Assembly (NCBI GenBank): GCA_016869275.1
Contig: VGEO01000003.1
Coordinates: forward strand, 1 to 64,000
DNA: 64,000 nt
Direction: 5' to 3'
Source of the DNA: Alphaproteobacteria bacterium
GTDB taxonomy: Bacteria > Pseudomonadota > Alphaproteobacteria > SHVV01
The notes below the pieces were generated by a model that was given only the letters and a program-made list of their open reading frames with translations, had not been told where the DNA came from and did not search any database. The position numbers and the translations under genes were made by a program. Shown here one piece after another: positions 49,982 to 59,209 of this stretch; within the stretch, counting starts at the first letter, position 1, and the number at the start of each line of letters is the position of its first letter.

Positions 49982-50881
49982 TCACTCCGTCGCCGGCAGC
50001 GTTCGCCAATCCAGGAACAGGACCGGCCTGTCGGGACGAAAATGGAGGCCGACGACGGCTTCGCGCCCGACCGTGGTGCCGGCCGCGCCGGTTGCGCGCG
50101 CCTGGATCGCGAAGGCGACTTTGGCCGAGGGCACGAGATAGGGCTGGGCTTCGGCGAGCGGAGGCGGCGGCAGGGCGCCGCACCCGGGCAGGCGCGCGCG
50201 GAGTTCGACGTATTCGCGTGCGAGTCCGGGCCCGTAACCCGGGATCGCCGCCAGCGCCCCGGCCGGCGCCACGGTCGGATCGATCCCCGGTGCGTGGGAG
50301 CGGACCGTGACGAGCCCGTGCAGGCGATCCATGAGCGCGACCGTCATGCCGCGGACCGCGGCCAATTCGGCGGTCGTCTCGAACGGCGCGTCCTTGGCGT
50401 CGTAGCCGGCGCCGGCGCGGCGGTAATCTTCGTCTTCGGCGCCGAGCGGACGTCGTTCGGCGTCGCGATCGCGCCAATCCGCGACCGCGTCGGCCAAGGC
50501 CGCGGCCTCGTTGTCGGCCGCGCCGGCGGCGCGAAAAAGGCCGACCAACAGCGGCGGCGGGGCTTCGTTCAAGTCGACCTTGCCGCCTTCGTCGGCAATG
50601 GCGACCGTAAGCGGAACGCGCTCAAACGTGACCGCGCGCGGCCGGCCGTCGAAGCATGCCCCGGCGCCCGAGCCGGCGATCAGCGTCGCAATGCCGAGAT
50701 GAATTCCGGCCTCGGCCAGGTGCCGCGCTTGGATGCGATCGACCACGTTGCGGGCGAGGTCGGTCTCCTGGCGCGAGACCGCGGCAAGGCCGACCGCCAA
50801 TGCCGAAGCCAAGGCGACAATCCACAGCACGGCGATCAGCGCGATGCCGCTTTCGCGTGCAGCCGGCGGCCAGCCTCGCAT
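49982..50881 (-). CDS. gspK: T2SS minor pseudopilin K
   Basis: ESGIALIAVLWIVALASALAVGLA prepilin-like N-terminus; KVDLNEAPPPLLVGLFRA. Confidence 0.93.
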   Translation of the reverse strand: MRGWPPAARESGIALIAVLWIVALASALAVGLAAVSRQETDLARNVVDRIQARHLAEAGIHLGIATLIAGSGAGACFDGRPRAVTFERVPLTVAIADEGGKVDLNEAPPPLLVGLFRAAGAADNEAAALADAVADWRDRDAERRPLGAEDEDYRRAGAGYDAKDAPFETTAELAAVRGMTVALMDRLHGLVTVRSHAPGIDPTVAPAGALAAIPGYGPGLAREYVELRARLPGCGALPPPPLAEAQPYLVPSAKVAFAIQARATGAAGTTVGREAVVGLHFRPDRPVLFLDWRTLPATE

Positions 50882-51489
50882 CAGCGCACCTCGCGATCGA
50901 GCGCGGGCTGGACGATCAGGGGCGGCCACGGCCGTTGGCCGGCGCGGCGCTCGAACGCGATCCGCACCAAACTCGGCAATGCCGGCTGCTCTCGCCAGTC
51001 GGTGTGCCAGCGGCGGTCGCGATCCGGGGCCTTTTGCCCGAAATAGTCGATTTGCAGGCCGGCGAGCCCGGCAACGAGCACACGCCGGGCGAGCGCGTCC
51101 CGCGCGCCCCACGGCGCTTCGCCGAGGACGAGATCGACCCCGCCGCCGCGGCGTTCGGCCGCAAGCTCGAACGCGCGCACGCCGGGCCGGTCGAGGCCTG
51201 GAGGCAGGACGGCCGCGAACCGGACGCGCGCGCGCTCGCCCTCGAACGCGATGGTCGCGCGCTCGCGGTCCGCGATCAAAGGCTGGGCGTCGGCCAAACG
51301 CTCGCGGACGAACGTCGCCAGCAGCCGCAAGTCCTCGAGCTCGGCCTCGTGGACGTCGGCCCGGTTCAGGCCGAACGCACCGAGCTTGAGACCGGCGACG
51401 CCCGCGGTCGCAACCAGCGCGAGAATGCTGAGCGCGATCAGGAGCTCGAGCAAGGTAAAGCCGCCGTTGCGGCGGGAGCTAGCGCGCAC
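50881..51489 (-). CDS. gspJ: T2SS minor pseudopilin J
   Basis: NGGFTLLELLIALSILALVATAG type IV prepilin signal. Confidence 0.93.
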   Translation of the reverse strand: MRASSRRNGGFTLLELLIALSILALVATAGVAGLKLGAFGLNRADVHEAELEDLRLLATFVRERLADAQPLIADRERATIAFEGERARVRFAAVLPPGLDRPGVRAFELAAERRGGGVDLVLGEAPWGARDALARRVLVAGLAGLQIDYFGQKAPDRDRRWHTDWREQPALPSLVRIAFERRAGQRPWPPLIVQPALDREVR

Positions 51490-51898
51490 GGGCGGTCTCG
51501 CGCGGGCGGAGGCGAAGCGTCGCGAGCCTCACCAGCGGGGTCGACTCGCCGCTACGGGTCACCGTCACCTCGATCGCAACGGCGGTGAACGGCGTCGCCC
51601 TAAGTTTTTGGTCGAGATCGCGTTCGGGCACGATCGTGCTCCGGACGTGAAAGCGGTTGTCGAACACCGCTTCGGCAGTGCCAGAGGCGAGGTCTTCGAC
51701 GGTCGCCCGCGCGAGCTCGGAGTCGGCCAGGAGCGCCGCGACCATACGATCTTCGCTGGCGGCGAGGCTGCGCGTGCCCTGGCCGATCAGCCCGTAGAGC
51801 GCTGCCAACGTCGAGGCGACGATCGCAAACGCGACGATCGCCTCGAGCAGGGTGAAGCCGGCAGCGGGGGCCGCCGGCCGAAACTTACGGGGCGACAC
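51479..51898 (-). CDS. gspI: T2SS minor pseudopilin I
   Basis: AAGFTLLEAIVAFAIVASTLAALY. Confidence 0.9.
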   Translation of the reverse strand: MSPRKFRPAAPAAGFTLLEAIVAFAIVASTLAALYGLIGQGTRSLAASEDRMVAALLADSELARATVEDLASGTAEAVFDNRFHVRSTIVPERDLDQKLRATPFTAVAIEVTVTRSGESTPLVRLATLRLRPRETARAR

Positions 51899-52286
51899 GG
51901 ATGCGTCCGGTCAACGCCTCGACTTCGATCGTGCGCCGATCCTGGCCGCGGGCAAGCGCGACGACGACGCCGTTGGCGCTGCCGTCGGCGAGGAAGCGGA
52001 GCGGGCGGCCGTCGGCCGCGACGACGGTGTCGCGCGGGCGGGGGATCACGCGGGCGCGGCCGGCGAAGCGCACCGTGCTGCTCGCGGCATCGACGATCAC
52101 CTCGATGTCGCGGTTCTCGGCGATCGCCACGTTGCGCGCTTCGTGAAACGCAGCAGCGAACGCGCGCGTCGCCGATCCCAGCGTCGCGCCGCCTAAACCG
52201 ACGGTCGGCGCGACTACAAGCGCCAGCACCGCGGCGATTGCGATGACCAGAAGCAACTCGAACAGCGTGAACCCGGACGCGGGCAC
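51885..52286 (-). CDS. gspH: T2SS minor pseudopilin H
   Basis: ASGFTLFELLLVIAIAAVLALVVAP. Confidence 0.9.
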   Translation of the reverse strand: MPASGFTLFELLLVIAIAAVLALVVAPTVGLGGATLGSATRAFAAAFHEARNVAIAENRDIEVIVDAASSTVRFAGRARVIPRPRDTVVAADGRPLRFLADGSANGVVVALARGQDRRTIEVEALTGRIRVAP

Positions 52287-52291
52287 GGGAG

Positions 52292-52744
52292 TCAGCGCCA
52301 GTTGCCAATATCCCGGTTCTCGCCGTCGCCGCCCTCGCGGCCGTCGGCGCCGAGCGAGTAGATATCGAAGTCACGGCCGTGTTGGCTCGGGATGCGATAG
52401 AGGTAGGCGCGATCCCACGGATCGAGCGGAACTTTCCCGCTCTTGAGGTAGGGGCCGCTCCAGCGCGGCGCGTTGTCGGGCCGCTTCACCAAGACCTCGA
52501 GCCCTTCCGCCTGCGTCGGCAAGCGCCGCATATCGAGGCGGAAGAGGTCTACCGCCGCCTCGAAATTCTGGATCTGGAGCGCGGCGGTGTCCGACTTGCC
52601 GCGCCCCAAGAACGGAAAAATCTGGGTGCCGACCACACCGACCAGCAGACCCAGGATCACCAGCACGACCAGGAGTTCGAGCAGCGTGTAGCCGTCGTCC
52701 GATCGGGAACGGCGGCGGCGGGAACGGTCAAACCGCGAGCGCAT
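52292..52744 (-). CDS. gspG: T2SS major pseudopilin G
   Basis: DDGYTLLELLVVLVILGLLVGVV; LPTQAEGLEVLVKRP...WSGPYLKSGKVPLDPWDRAYLYRIPSQHG. Confidence 0.97.
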   Translation of the reverse strand: MRSRFDRSRRRRSRSDDGYTLLELLVVLVILGLLVGVVGTQIFPFLGRGKSDTAALQIQNFEAAVDLFRLDMRRLPTQAEGLEVLVKRPDNAPRWSGPYLKSGKVPLDPWDRAYLYRIPSQHGRDFDIYSLGADGREGGDGENRDIGNWR

Positions 52745-53972
52745 TGAGCCCGACGATAGCCGAGAAGATCGAAACCACAAGCACGGCGACGATCGCGCCG
52801 AGGACCAGCACCAACGCCGGCTCGAGCAACGCCGTCATTCGTTTCAAAGCGCGGGCGACGTCCTGGCGGTAAAGGTCGGCGACCCGCTGCATCACAACGT
52901 CGATACGGCCGGTCTCGTCGGAGATGCTGGCGAGTTCGATGAGCCGGATCGGCAGCAACGGCTCGGCGCGGACTGCGGCCGCGAAACTCGCGCCTTCGCG
53001 CACGCGGGCAGCGACCGCGCCGAAAGCCGCGGCCAGCGCCCGGTTCTTCACGGCCTCGGTCGCGAGCGGCAGCGCGGTCGCGAGCGGCGTACCGCCGCCC
53101 ACCAGAAGGGCCAGACCGCGCGCGAAGCGCTCGACCTCGAAGCGCAGCGCGAGCGGCCCGAACAGCGGGGCTCGCAGCCACGCGCGATGGACGCGGGCGG
53201 CAAACACAGGCTCTTCGAGCGCGGCCGCGAACGCGACCGCCGCCGCGACCAGCGCGGCGAGCAAGAGCCAGCCGTATTCGCGCACCAGTCCGGCCGCCCC
53301 CATGACCAGCCGGGTTTCGAGCGGAAGCGGGCGCCCCGACTCGCGGAACAAGAGCTCGAACTCGGGCACGACGAAGACCAATAGCAGCCCGACCGACGCG
53401 GCCGCCGCGGCGAGCACGATCAAGGGATAGGTCAGGGCCGAGCGCACGCTCTCTTTGACTTCCTCGGCTCGGCTCGCATAGGCGGCGTACTGCTCGAGCA
53501 CGCGGGGAAGGGCGCCGCCCGCCTCGCCGGCCCGCACCAGTGCGACGATCAAGGTCGGGAGCGCCGCGCCTTCGGCTTCGAGCGCGGCCGAGAACGGCTG
53601 CCCGCGCCGGAGGCGCTCGGCGAGGCGGATCGCGAGGGACTTCACGGTCGGCGTCGCCGCCGCCGCCGCGATGACGCCGAGGACACGATCGAGCGCGAGA
53701 CCGGCATCGAGCAGGGCCGCGGCCTCGGCCGCGAAAGCGGCGAGATCGCGGGGCGCGATCACATCCTTGGTTAAAATGGGCCGTCCCAGAACCGCGCGCA
53801 CGCGCTGGAGAAAGTCGCGCCGCGGGCGCGCCGCCGCGATCGGCACGATCTGGATCGGCAAGCGGTCGCCGGCGCGCAGCAGCGCGACGACCGCCGCTTC
53901 GTTCGCGGCCTCGACCTCGCCTTCGGCCGTTTCGCCGCTCGGCGCGGCCGCCTTGTAGCGAAAACGCGGCAC
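52728..53972 (-). CDS. gspF: T2SS inner-membrane platform protein F
   Basis: MPRFRYKAAAPSGETAEGEVEA, LLVGGGTPLATALPLATEAVKN, GRIDVVMQRVADLYRQDVARALKRMTALLEP. Confidence 0.96.
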   Translation of the reverse strand: MPRFRYKAAAPSGETAEGEVEAANEAAVVALLRAGDRLPIQIVPIAAARPRRDFLQRVRAVLGRPILTKDVIAPRDLAAFAAEAAALLDAGLALDRVLGVIAAAAATPTVKSLAIRLAERLRRGQPFSAALEAEGAALPTLIVALVRAGEAGGALPRVLEQYAAYASRAEEVKESVRSALTYPLIVLAAAAASVGLLLVFVVPEFELLFRESGRPLPLETRLVMGAAGLVREYGWLLLAALVAAAVAFAAALEEPVFAARVHRAWLRAPLFGPLALRFEVERFARGLALLVGGGTPLATALPLATEAVKNRALAAAFGAVAARVREGASFAAAVRAEPLLPIRLIELASISDETGRIDVVMQRVADLYRQDVARALKRMTALLEPALVLVLGAIVAVLVVSIFSAIVGLNALAV

Positions 53973-55700
53973 CTAGACCGCCCGCGACACGCGCATGACC
54001 TCGGCCACCGTGGTGGCACCGGCCGCGACCTTGGCGAAGCCGTCGGCAGCCAGCGTCCGCATGCCGCCGGCGCCGACCGCGCGGGCGATGGTATGCCAAT
54101 CGGCGCGCTCCATGATGAGCGTCCGTACCGCCTCATCGACTGCGAGCATCTCGGCGATCACGGTGCGGCCGACATACCCGGTGCCGCCGCACGCCGGGCA
54201 GCCGACCGCGCGGTAGAATACCGGCGCCGCACCGGCGGGATCGGCGGCAAGGCCAGCAAAAGCGAGTTCATCGCGCGCGGGCGTATACGGCGCGCGGCAG
54301 GCCGAGCACAGCGTTCGCACCAGCCGCTGCGCCACCACCGCGCGCAGGACCGACGCCAACAGGAAGCTCTCGATCCCCATGTCGAGCAGGCGGGTGACCG
54401 CGCTCGCGGCGTCGTTGGTGTGCAGCGTCGTCAGCACGAGGTGGCCGGTCAAAGCCGCTTGAACGCTGATCTCGGCGGTCTCGCGGTCGCGGATTTCGCC
54501 GATCATGAGGACGTCGGGATCGTGGCGGAGGGTCGCGCGAAGCACGTCGGCGAAGGCAAGGCCGATTTGCGGCTTGACCTGAATCTGATTGATCCCGGGA
54601 AATTCGTACTCGATCGGATCTTCGGCGGTGACGATCTTGCGCTCGGTCGCGTTCAAGCGTTTCAGTCCGGCATAGAGCGTCGTCGTCTTGCCGCTGCCGA
54701 CCGGACCGGTCACCAGGACGAGCCCGTGCGCAAGCTGCAGCACGTCGGTCAGGCGCGCGGCCAGCGCCGGGGCGAATCCCAACCGCTCGAAATCGAGCGG
54801 GCCGCGCGATTTGTCGAGCAGGCGCAGCACGACGCTTTCGCCGTATTGGACCGGAATGATCGAGACTCGGACGTCGAGCTCGCGGCCGCGGACGCTGGTG
54901 CGGATGCGGCCGTCCTGCGCGAGCCGTCGCTCGGCGGTGTTGAGGCCCGCCATCACCTTGATGCGATTGACGATGGCGGCGCGCAGGCTTGCCGGAGGCG
55001 GCGCCTGCTCGCGCAAGACCCCATCGATCCGGAACCGGATGCGCAGCCGGTCGACCAGCGGCTCGAGGTGGATGTCGGAGGCGCGCGCTTCGGTCGCTTC
55101 TTCGATCAAGGCATCCACGATCCGGATCACCGGCGCATCGCTCGCGCGGTCGCGAAGGCGCGCGGCATCGGCCGCATAATGGTCGCGGGTATCGGCGTCC
55201 GACCCGGCCGCGGCGCGCGCCTCGCTGCCATCGCCGTAGAGGCGGGCCAGCATCCGTTCGAGTTCGGCCGGGATCGCGACCCACGCTTCGACCTGCTTGC
55301 CAACCAGGAGTGCCATCGCATCCAGCGCATAGCGATCGAGCGGGTCGGCCATCGCCAGCGCGAGCGAGGCGTCGCGCTCTTCGAGCGGCAGGATCCGCGC
55401 TTCTTTCAAGAAACGGGGGGTAACCCGGCCGACCAGGACCGGGTTGTCGGGATAGTGCTCGGTGCGGGCGAGCGGGGCGCCAAGGTGTTCAGCCAGCGCA
55501 CGCGCCATGTCCTCCTCGGAAACGAGCCCGAGCCGCGTCAACACCAGATCCAACCGCTCGCCGGTCGAACGGCCCAAACTTTGGGCGCGGTCGAGCGCCA
55601 GCGAATCGAGTTTCCCGGAATCGATCAGAATATCGGCGAGGTCGCGGGTCACCGGCGGATGAGTGTGCTTTTTCCGTGGGTTAGGTCGCCCGGCTATCAT
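53973..55700 (-). CDS. gspE: T2SS ATPase E
   Basis: GPVGSGKTTTLYAGLKRL, DPIEYEFPGINQIQVKPQIGLAFADVLRATLRHDPDVLMIGEIRDRETAEI, CxxC pair near C-terminus. Confidence 0.96.
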   Translation of the reverse strand: MIAGRPNPRKKHTHPPVTRDLADILIDSGKLDSLALDRAQSLGRSTGERLDLVLTRLGLVSEEDMARALAEHLGAPLARTEHYPDNPVLVGRVTPRFLKEARILPLEERDASLALAMADPLDRYALDAMALLVGKQVEAWVAIPAELERMLARLYGDGSEARAAAGSDADTRDHYAADAARLRDRASDAPVIRIVDALIEEATEARASDIHLEPLVDRLRIRFRIDGVLREQAPPPASLRAAIVNRIKVMAGLNTAERRLAQDGRIRTSVRGRELDVRVSIIPVQYGESVVLRLLDKSRGPLDFERLGFAPALAARLTDVLQLAHGLVLVTGPVGSGKTTTLYAGLKRLNATERKIVTAEDPIEYEFPGINQIQVKPQIGLAFADVLRATLRHDPDVLMIGEIRDRETAEISVQAALTGHLVLTTLHTNDAASAVTRLLDMGIESFLLASVLRAVVAQRLVRTLCSACRAPYTPARDELAFAGLAADPAGAAPVFYRAVGCPACGGTGYVGRTVIAEMLAVDEAVRTLIMERADWHTIARAVGAGGMRTLAADGFAKVAAGATTVAEVMRVSRAV

Positions 55701-55739
55701 ACGCGGGCGGGCGCCGCGGCGCCACGCGGGCGAACAGCT

Positions 55740-56495
55740 CTAGAACATGCCCCCCGGATCCGCGATCCAAACGAGCCAGATCGCCGGTGCCAGATAGGCG
55801 CCGAACGGGATCGGCGCCGCGAGATCGATCCGCTGCTCCCGCCATTGGCGGAGACCGGTCACGGCGAGCGCGGCGAGCGCCGCGGCGAGGACGACGGTCG
55901 CCAGCGGCTCCGGGCCGAGCCATGCTCCGGCCGCGGCCATCAGCTTGGCGTCGCCGAGGCCCAAGCCCTCGCGGCCGCGGAAGCGGCGGTACCCGAGCCG
56001 GATCGCCAGGAACAGCGCAAACGCCCCGCCGGCAGCGAGGGCGTGGCTCGCGAGCCGCTCCGGCGCCAACCACGCGGTCGCGGCGAACCCGGCGAGCGCC
56101 AGGGGCAGCGTTATAGGGTCGGGGAGGACCATGGCGCGGGCATCGGCCGCAGCGAGCGCCAGCAAGGCCCAGCCGAGCCCGGCGGCGAGCCAGACTTGGC
56201 CGCCCCCGAAGCGAGCCACGGCCATGATCGCGATGGCGAGCGCCAGCGCTTCGACGGCCGGCTCGAACCGACCGATGGCGCTCCGGCAGTAGCGGCAGCG
56301 GCCGCCGAGCACGAGCCAGCTCGCGATCGGAATCAAGTCCCTGACCCCCAGGACGTGGCCGCACGCCGCGCACCGCGAGCGTCCGCTCCAGGGGCTGCCG
56401 CCCGCCGCGATGCGGTGGGCGAGGGTCGCGGCAAAACTTCCGAAAACGGGGCCGGCCAGCGTAACGAGAATCGATTGCAACGGCGTTTCGAGCAC
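55740..56495 (-). CDS. gspO: prepilin peptidase (A24)
   Basis: CAACGHVLGVRDLIPIASWLVLGGRCRYC, GLGLGDAKLMAAAGAWLG catalytic loop. Confidence 0.93.
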   Translation of the reverse strand: MLETPLQSILVTLAGPVFGSFAATLAHRIAAGGSPWSGRSRCAACGHVLGVRDLIPIASWLVLGGRCRYCRSAIGRFEPAVEALALAIAIMAVARFGGGQVWLAAGLGWALLALAAADARAMVLPDPITLPLALAGFAATAWLAPERLASHALAAGGAFALFLAIRLGYRRFRGREGLGLGDAKLMAAAGAWLGPEPLATVVLAAALAALAVTGLRQWREQRIDLAAPIPFGAYLAPAIWLVWIADPGGMF

Positions 56496-56585
56496 AGCGA
56501 GTTAAGGCTTTTCCATTGGACCGAGCCACGGCATAGTAATGGAAGCCGAGAGCGCCTGGAGGCGCCGAAACGCTGGGGGGATACC

Positions 56586-57929
56586 ATGGGTTATTCGATT
56601 CGCAAGGCCCTGCGCTGGCTGTCGATCGCAGGTGTCGGGGTGCTGTTGCTGGCGGCCGCCGCGAGCGCGCAACAACTTCCCTCCCAGAGCAAGGATGTCC
56701 ATTTGGGGGTCGCGAGCTGCGCCGGTTCGACCTGCCACGGTGCGGTGACGCCGTGGAAGGACTCGAACGTCCTGCAGAACGAGTACGTGACCTGGACCCG
56801 CCAGGACAAGCACGCCAAGGCCTACGAGGTCCTGCACAACGAAAAATCGAAGCGGATCGCGGCTAATTTGGGGCTCCCTAACGCCCATACTGCCAAAGTC
56901 TGCCTCGACTGCCACGCCGACTACCCGGCGCAAGAGGCGCGTGGGCGCACGTTCCAGGTCTCCGACGGCGTCGGCTGCGAAGCCTGCCACGGCGGCGCCG
57001 TGCGCTGGCTCGGGCTCCACGTCTCCGGCACCTCGACCCACGACGAAAACGTCAAGCTCGGCATGTATCCGACCACCGACCCCGTCAAGCGCGCCGAGCT
57101 CTGCTTGTCGTGCCACTTCGGCAACGAGACCAAGTTCGTCACCCACCGCATCATGGGTGCCGGCCATCCACGCATGAGCTTCGAGCTCGACACCTTCACC
57201 ACGATTCAGCCGGCGCACTTCGTCGTCGACGCCGACTACCGCAAGCGCAAGAAAGTCTGGAACGGCGTCCAGACCTGGGCGATCGGCCAGGCGATCCAGC
57301 TCCGCGACCTGCTGGACGCTTTGACCTCGCCGACCCGGAGCCGCGACGGCATCTTCCCCGAACTCGTGCTGTTCGATTGCCACGCCTGCCATCACCCGAT
57401 GTCGAACGTGCGCTGGCAGCCGCGCGAAAGCGCCAAGCTCGGGCCGGGCATCGTGCGCCTGAACGACTCCAACATGATCATGTTGCGGATCGTCGCCAGC
57501 CACATCGACCCGGCCTCGGGCACCAAGCTCCGCGAGCTCACGATCCGGCTGCACCAGGCCTCGACCCAGGGGCCGCAGCAGACTACCGACGCCGCCAAGG
57601 AGATGCGGACCCTGGTCGGCGGGCTGGTCGACCGCTTCGCCAAGCACAATTTCGAACGCAAGGATGTCGAAGCGCTCTTGAACGGGGTGATCCAAGAAGG
57701 CATCAAGGGCGAGTTCGTCGACTACGCCACCGCCGAGCAGGCGACCATGGCGCTGGCGGCGATCTTGAATGCGATGAAGAACACCGGGCTCGTCAACGAT
57801 GCCCAATTCAAACGCATGAACGACGCCTTGAACGAAGCCTACAACGCCACCGCGAAGGACGAGGCCTATCGTCCCGAAGCGTTCGTCGCGGCGATGAAGA
57901 AACTCAACGAAACGATCCCGCGCTCGTAG
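56586..57929 (+). CDS. multiheme cytochrome c (c554-like family)
   Basis: Signal peptide; CXXCH: CLDCH, CEACH, CLSCH, CHACH; plus one CX4CH (CAGSTCH). Confidence 0.88.
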   Translation: MGYSIRKALRWLSIAGVGVLLLAAAASAQQLPSQSKDVHLGVASCAGSTCHGAVTPWKDSNVLQNEYVTWTRQDKHAKAYEVLHNEKSKRIAANLGLPNAHTAKVCLDCHADYPAQEARGRTFQVSDGVGCEACHGGAVRWLGLHVSGTSTHDENVKLGMYPTTDPVKRAELCLSCHFGNETKFVTHRIMGAGHPRMSFELDTFTTIQPAHFVVDADYRKRKKVWNGVQTWAIGQAIQLRDLLDALTSPTRSRDGIFPELVLFDCHACHHPMSNVRWQPRESAKLGPGIVRLNDSNMIMLRIVASHIDPASGTKLRELTIRLHQASTQGPQQTTDAAKEMRTLVGGLVDRFAKHNFERKDVEALLNGVIQEGIKGEFVDYATAEQATMALAAILNAMKNTGLVNDAQFKRMNDALNEAYNATAKDEAYRPEAFVAAMKKLNETIPRS

Positions 57930-57962
57930 CCGTAGTCTCTCTCTCCTGACACCAAGGCAACA

Positions 57963-57994
57963 GGGCGCGCCCACAGCGCGCGCCCTTCTTCTTG
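57963..57994. terminator. rho-independent-like terminator between convergent genes
   Basis: GGGCGCGC (57963-57970) / GCGCGCCC (57978-57985), then TTCTTCTT. Confidence 0.6.
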
Positions 57995-58002
57995 GGCCGC
58001 GA

Positions 58003-59184
58003 TCACGGGGTACCGGGCGCGAGCACGTCGCGGTAAACGGTAAGCGTCGCTTGAGCGATGGCCGCGACCCCCAGGCGCGCTTCGGCCATGCGCCGGCCAG
58101 CCGCGCCGAGCCGCGCGCGACGCGCCGGGTCGCCAGCGAGCGCGATCACCGCCGCCGCCAGCGCTTCCGGATCGCCCGGCGCGACCAGGAGGCCGTTCTC
58201 TTCATCGACGATGACTTCGCGGCATCCGGGAATGTCGGTCGCCACGACGGCGCGGCCAGCAGCAAGCGCTTCGAGCAGGACCTTGGGCACGCCTTCGCCG
58301 TAGGTCGAGGGCAGGCAGACGACCGCGGCCGCGGCCAGGACCTCGTCCATATCGTCGCGCCGGCCCCACCATTCGACCGCCCCCTCCGCCGCCCAGGCCC
58401 GCAACTGCGCCTCGGGCACCGCGCGCGGGTTGCTCGGGTGCGTATCGCCGACCAATACGAAGCGGACTTCGGCACCGCGCCGGCGCGCGATTCGCGCCGC
58501 CTCGACGAACTCGGCGATGCCCTTGTCCCAGATCAGCCGTGCCGCCAGCAGCGCCAAAGGGACGCCCGCCGCCGCGGGGCGCGGATGAAAGCGATCGAGC
58601 TCGACCCCGGCGCCCGGGATCACCGTTGCCATCCCGCGCGGGAATCCGGCCGCGCTGACGATGGTCTCGAAATCGCCGCGGTTCTGGAAAATAGCCCGCA
58701 CGTTCGGATGGCCAAGCCCGATCCGGAGCAGCGCGAGAACGAACGGCCGTATCAACGCCAAGCTCGGCTCGCGCCCGGCGAACACATGGCCCAATCCGGT
58801 GAATGCCATCACCACCGCAGGCACCGCCAGCAAGCGCGCCAGCACGCCGCCATAGAGGATCGGCTTGATGGTGAGAAGGTGCAGGAGGTCGGGCTTGATG
58901 GCGCGAAAGAGCCGCGTCATCGCGAACAGCGTTCTCAACTCCTCGAACGGATTGCGGCCGCGGCGCGAAACGGGGAGCGGGTGAAAGCGGATTCCCTCGC
59001 GCTCGAGGACGGCGATGTCGAACGACGCGGGCGCCCAAACGTGATCGGTCGGCGCGGCCAAATGCACGCGCGCGCCTTCGGCGATCGCGGCGCGCGCGAT
59101 CTGAATACGGTGCGAAAAAAAGAAATACGCCTCATTGGCGACGAAAAGGATCGTCGTGCCACGGAGGAGCGAGGGGGCCGCCAT
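58003..59184 (-). CDS. family-1/4 glycosyltransferase
   Basis: TTILFVANEAYFFFSHRIQIARAA, LIWDKGIAEFVEAA, LPSTYGEGVPKVLLEALAAGRAVVATDIPGCREVI. Confidence 0.9.
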   Translation of the reverse strand: MAAPSLLRGTTILFVANEAYFFFSHRIQIARAAIAEGARVHLAAPTDHVWAPASFDIAVLEREGIRFHPLPVSRRGRNPFEELRTLFAMTRLFRAIKPDLLHLLTIKPILYGGVLARLLAVPAVVMAFTGLGHVFAGREPSLALIRPFVLALLRIGLGHPNVRAIFQNRGDFETIVSAAGFPRGMATVIPGAGVELDRFHPRPAAAGVPLALLAARLIWDKGIAEFVEAARIARRRGAEVRFVLVGDTHPSNPRAVPEAQLRAWAAEGAVEWWGRRDDMDEVLAAAAVVCLPSTYGEGVPKVLLEALAAGRAVVATDIPGCREVIVDEENGLLVAPGDPEALAAAVIALAGDPARRARLGAAGRRMAEARLGVAAIAQATLTVYRDVLAPGTP

Positions 59185-59209
59185 ACCCGCGCGTCGGCCC
59201 CGGCTCGGT

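Noticed and set aside
54093-57929. 1278-aa plus-strand ORF
   Set aside because: Residues before the ATG at 56586 are antisense to gspE/gspO; only the cytochrome part is real.
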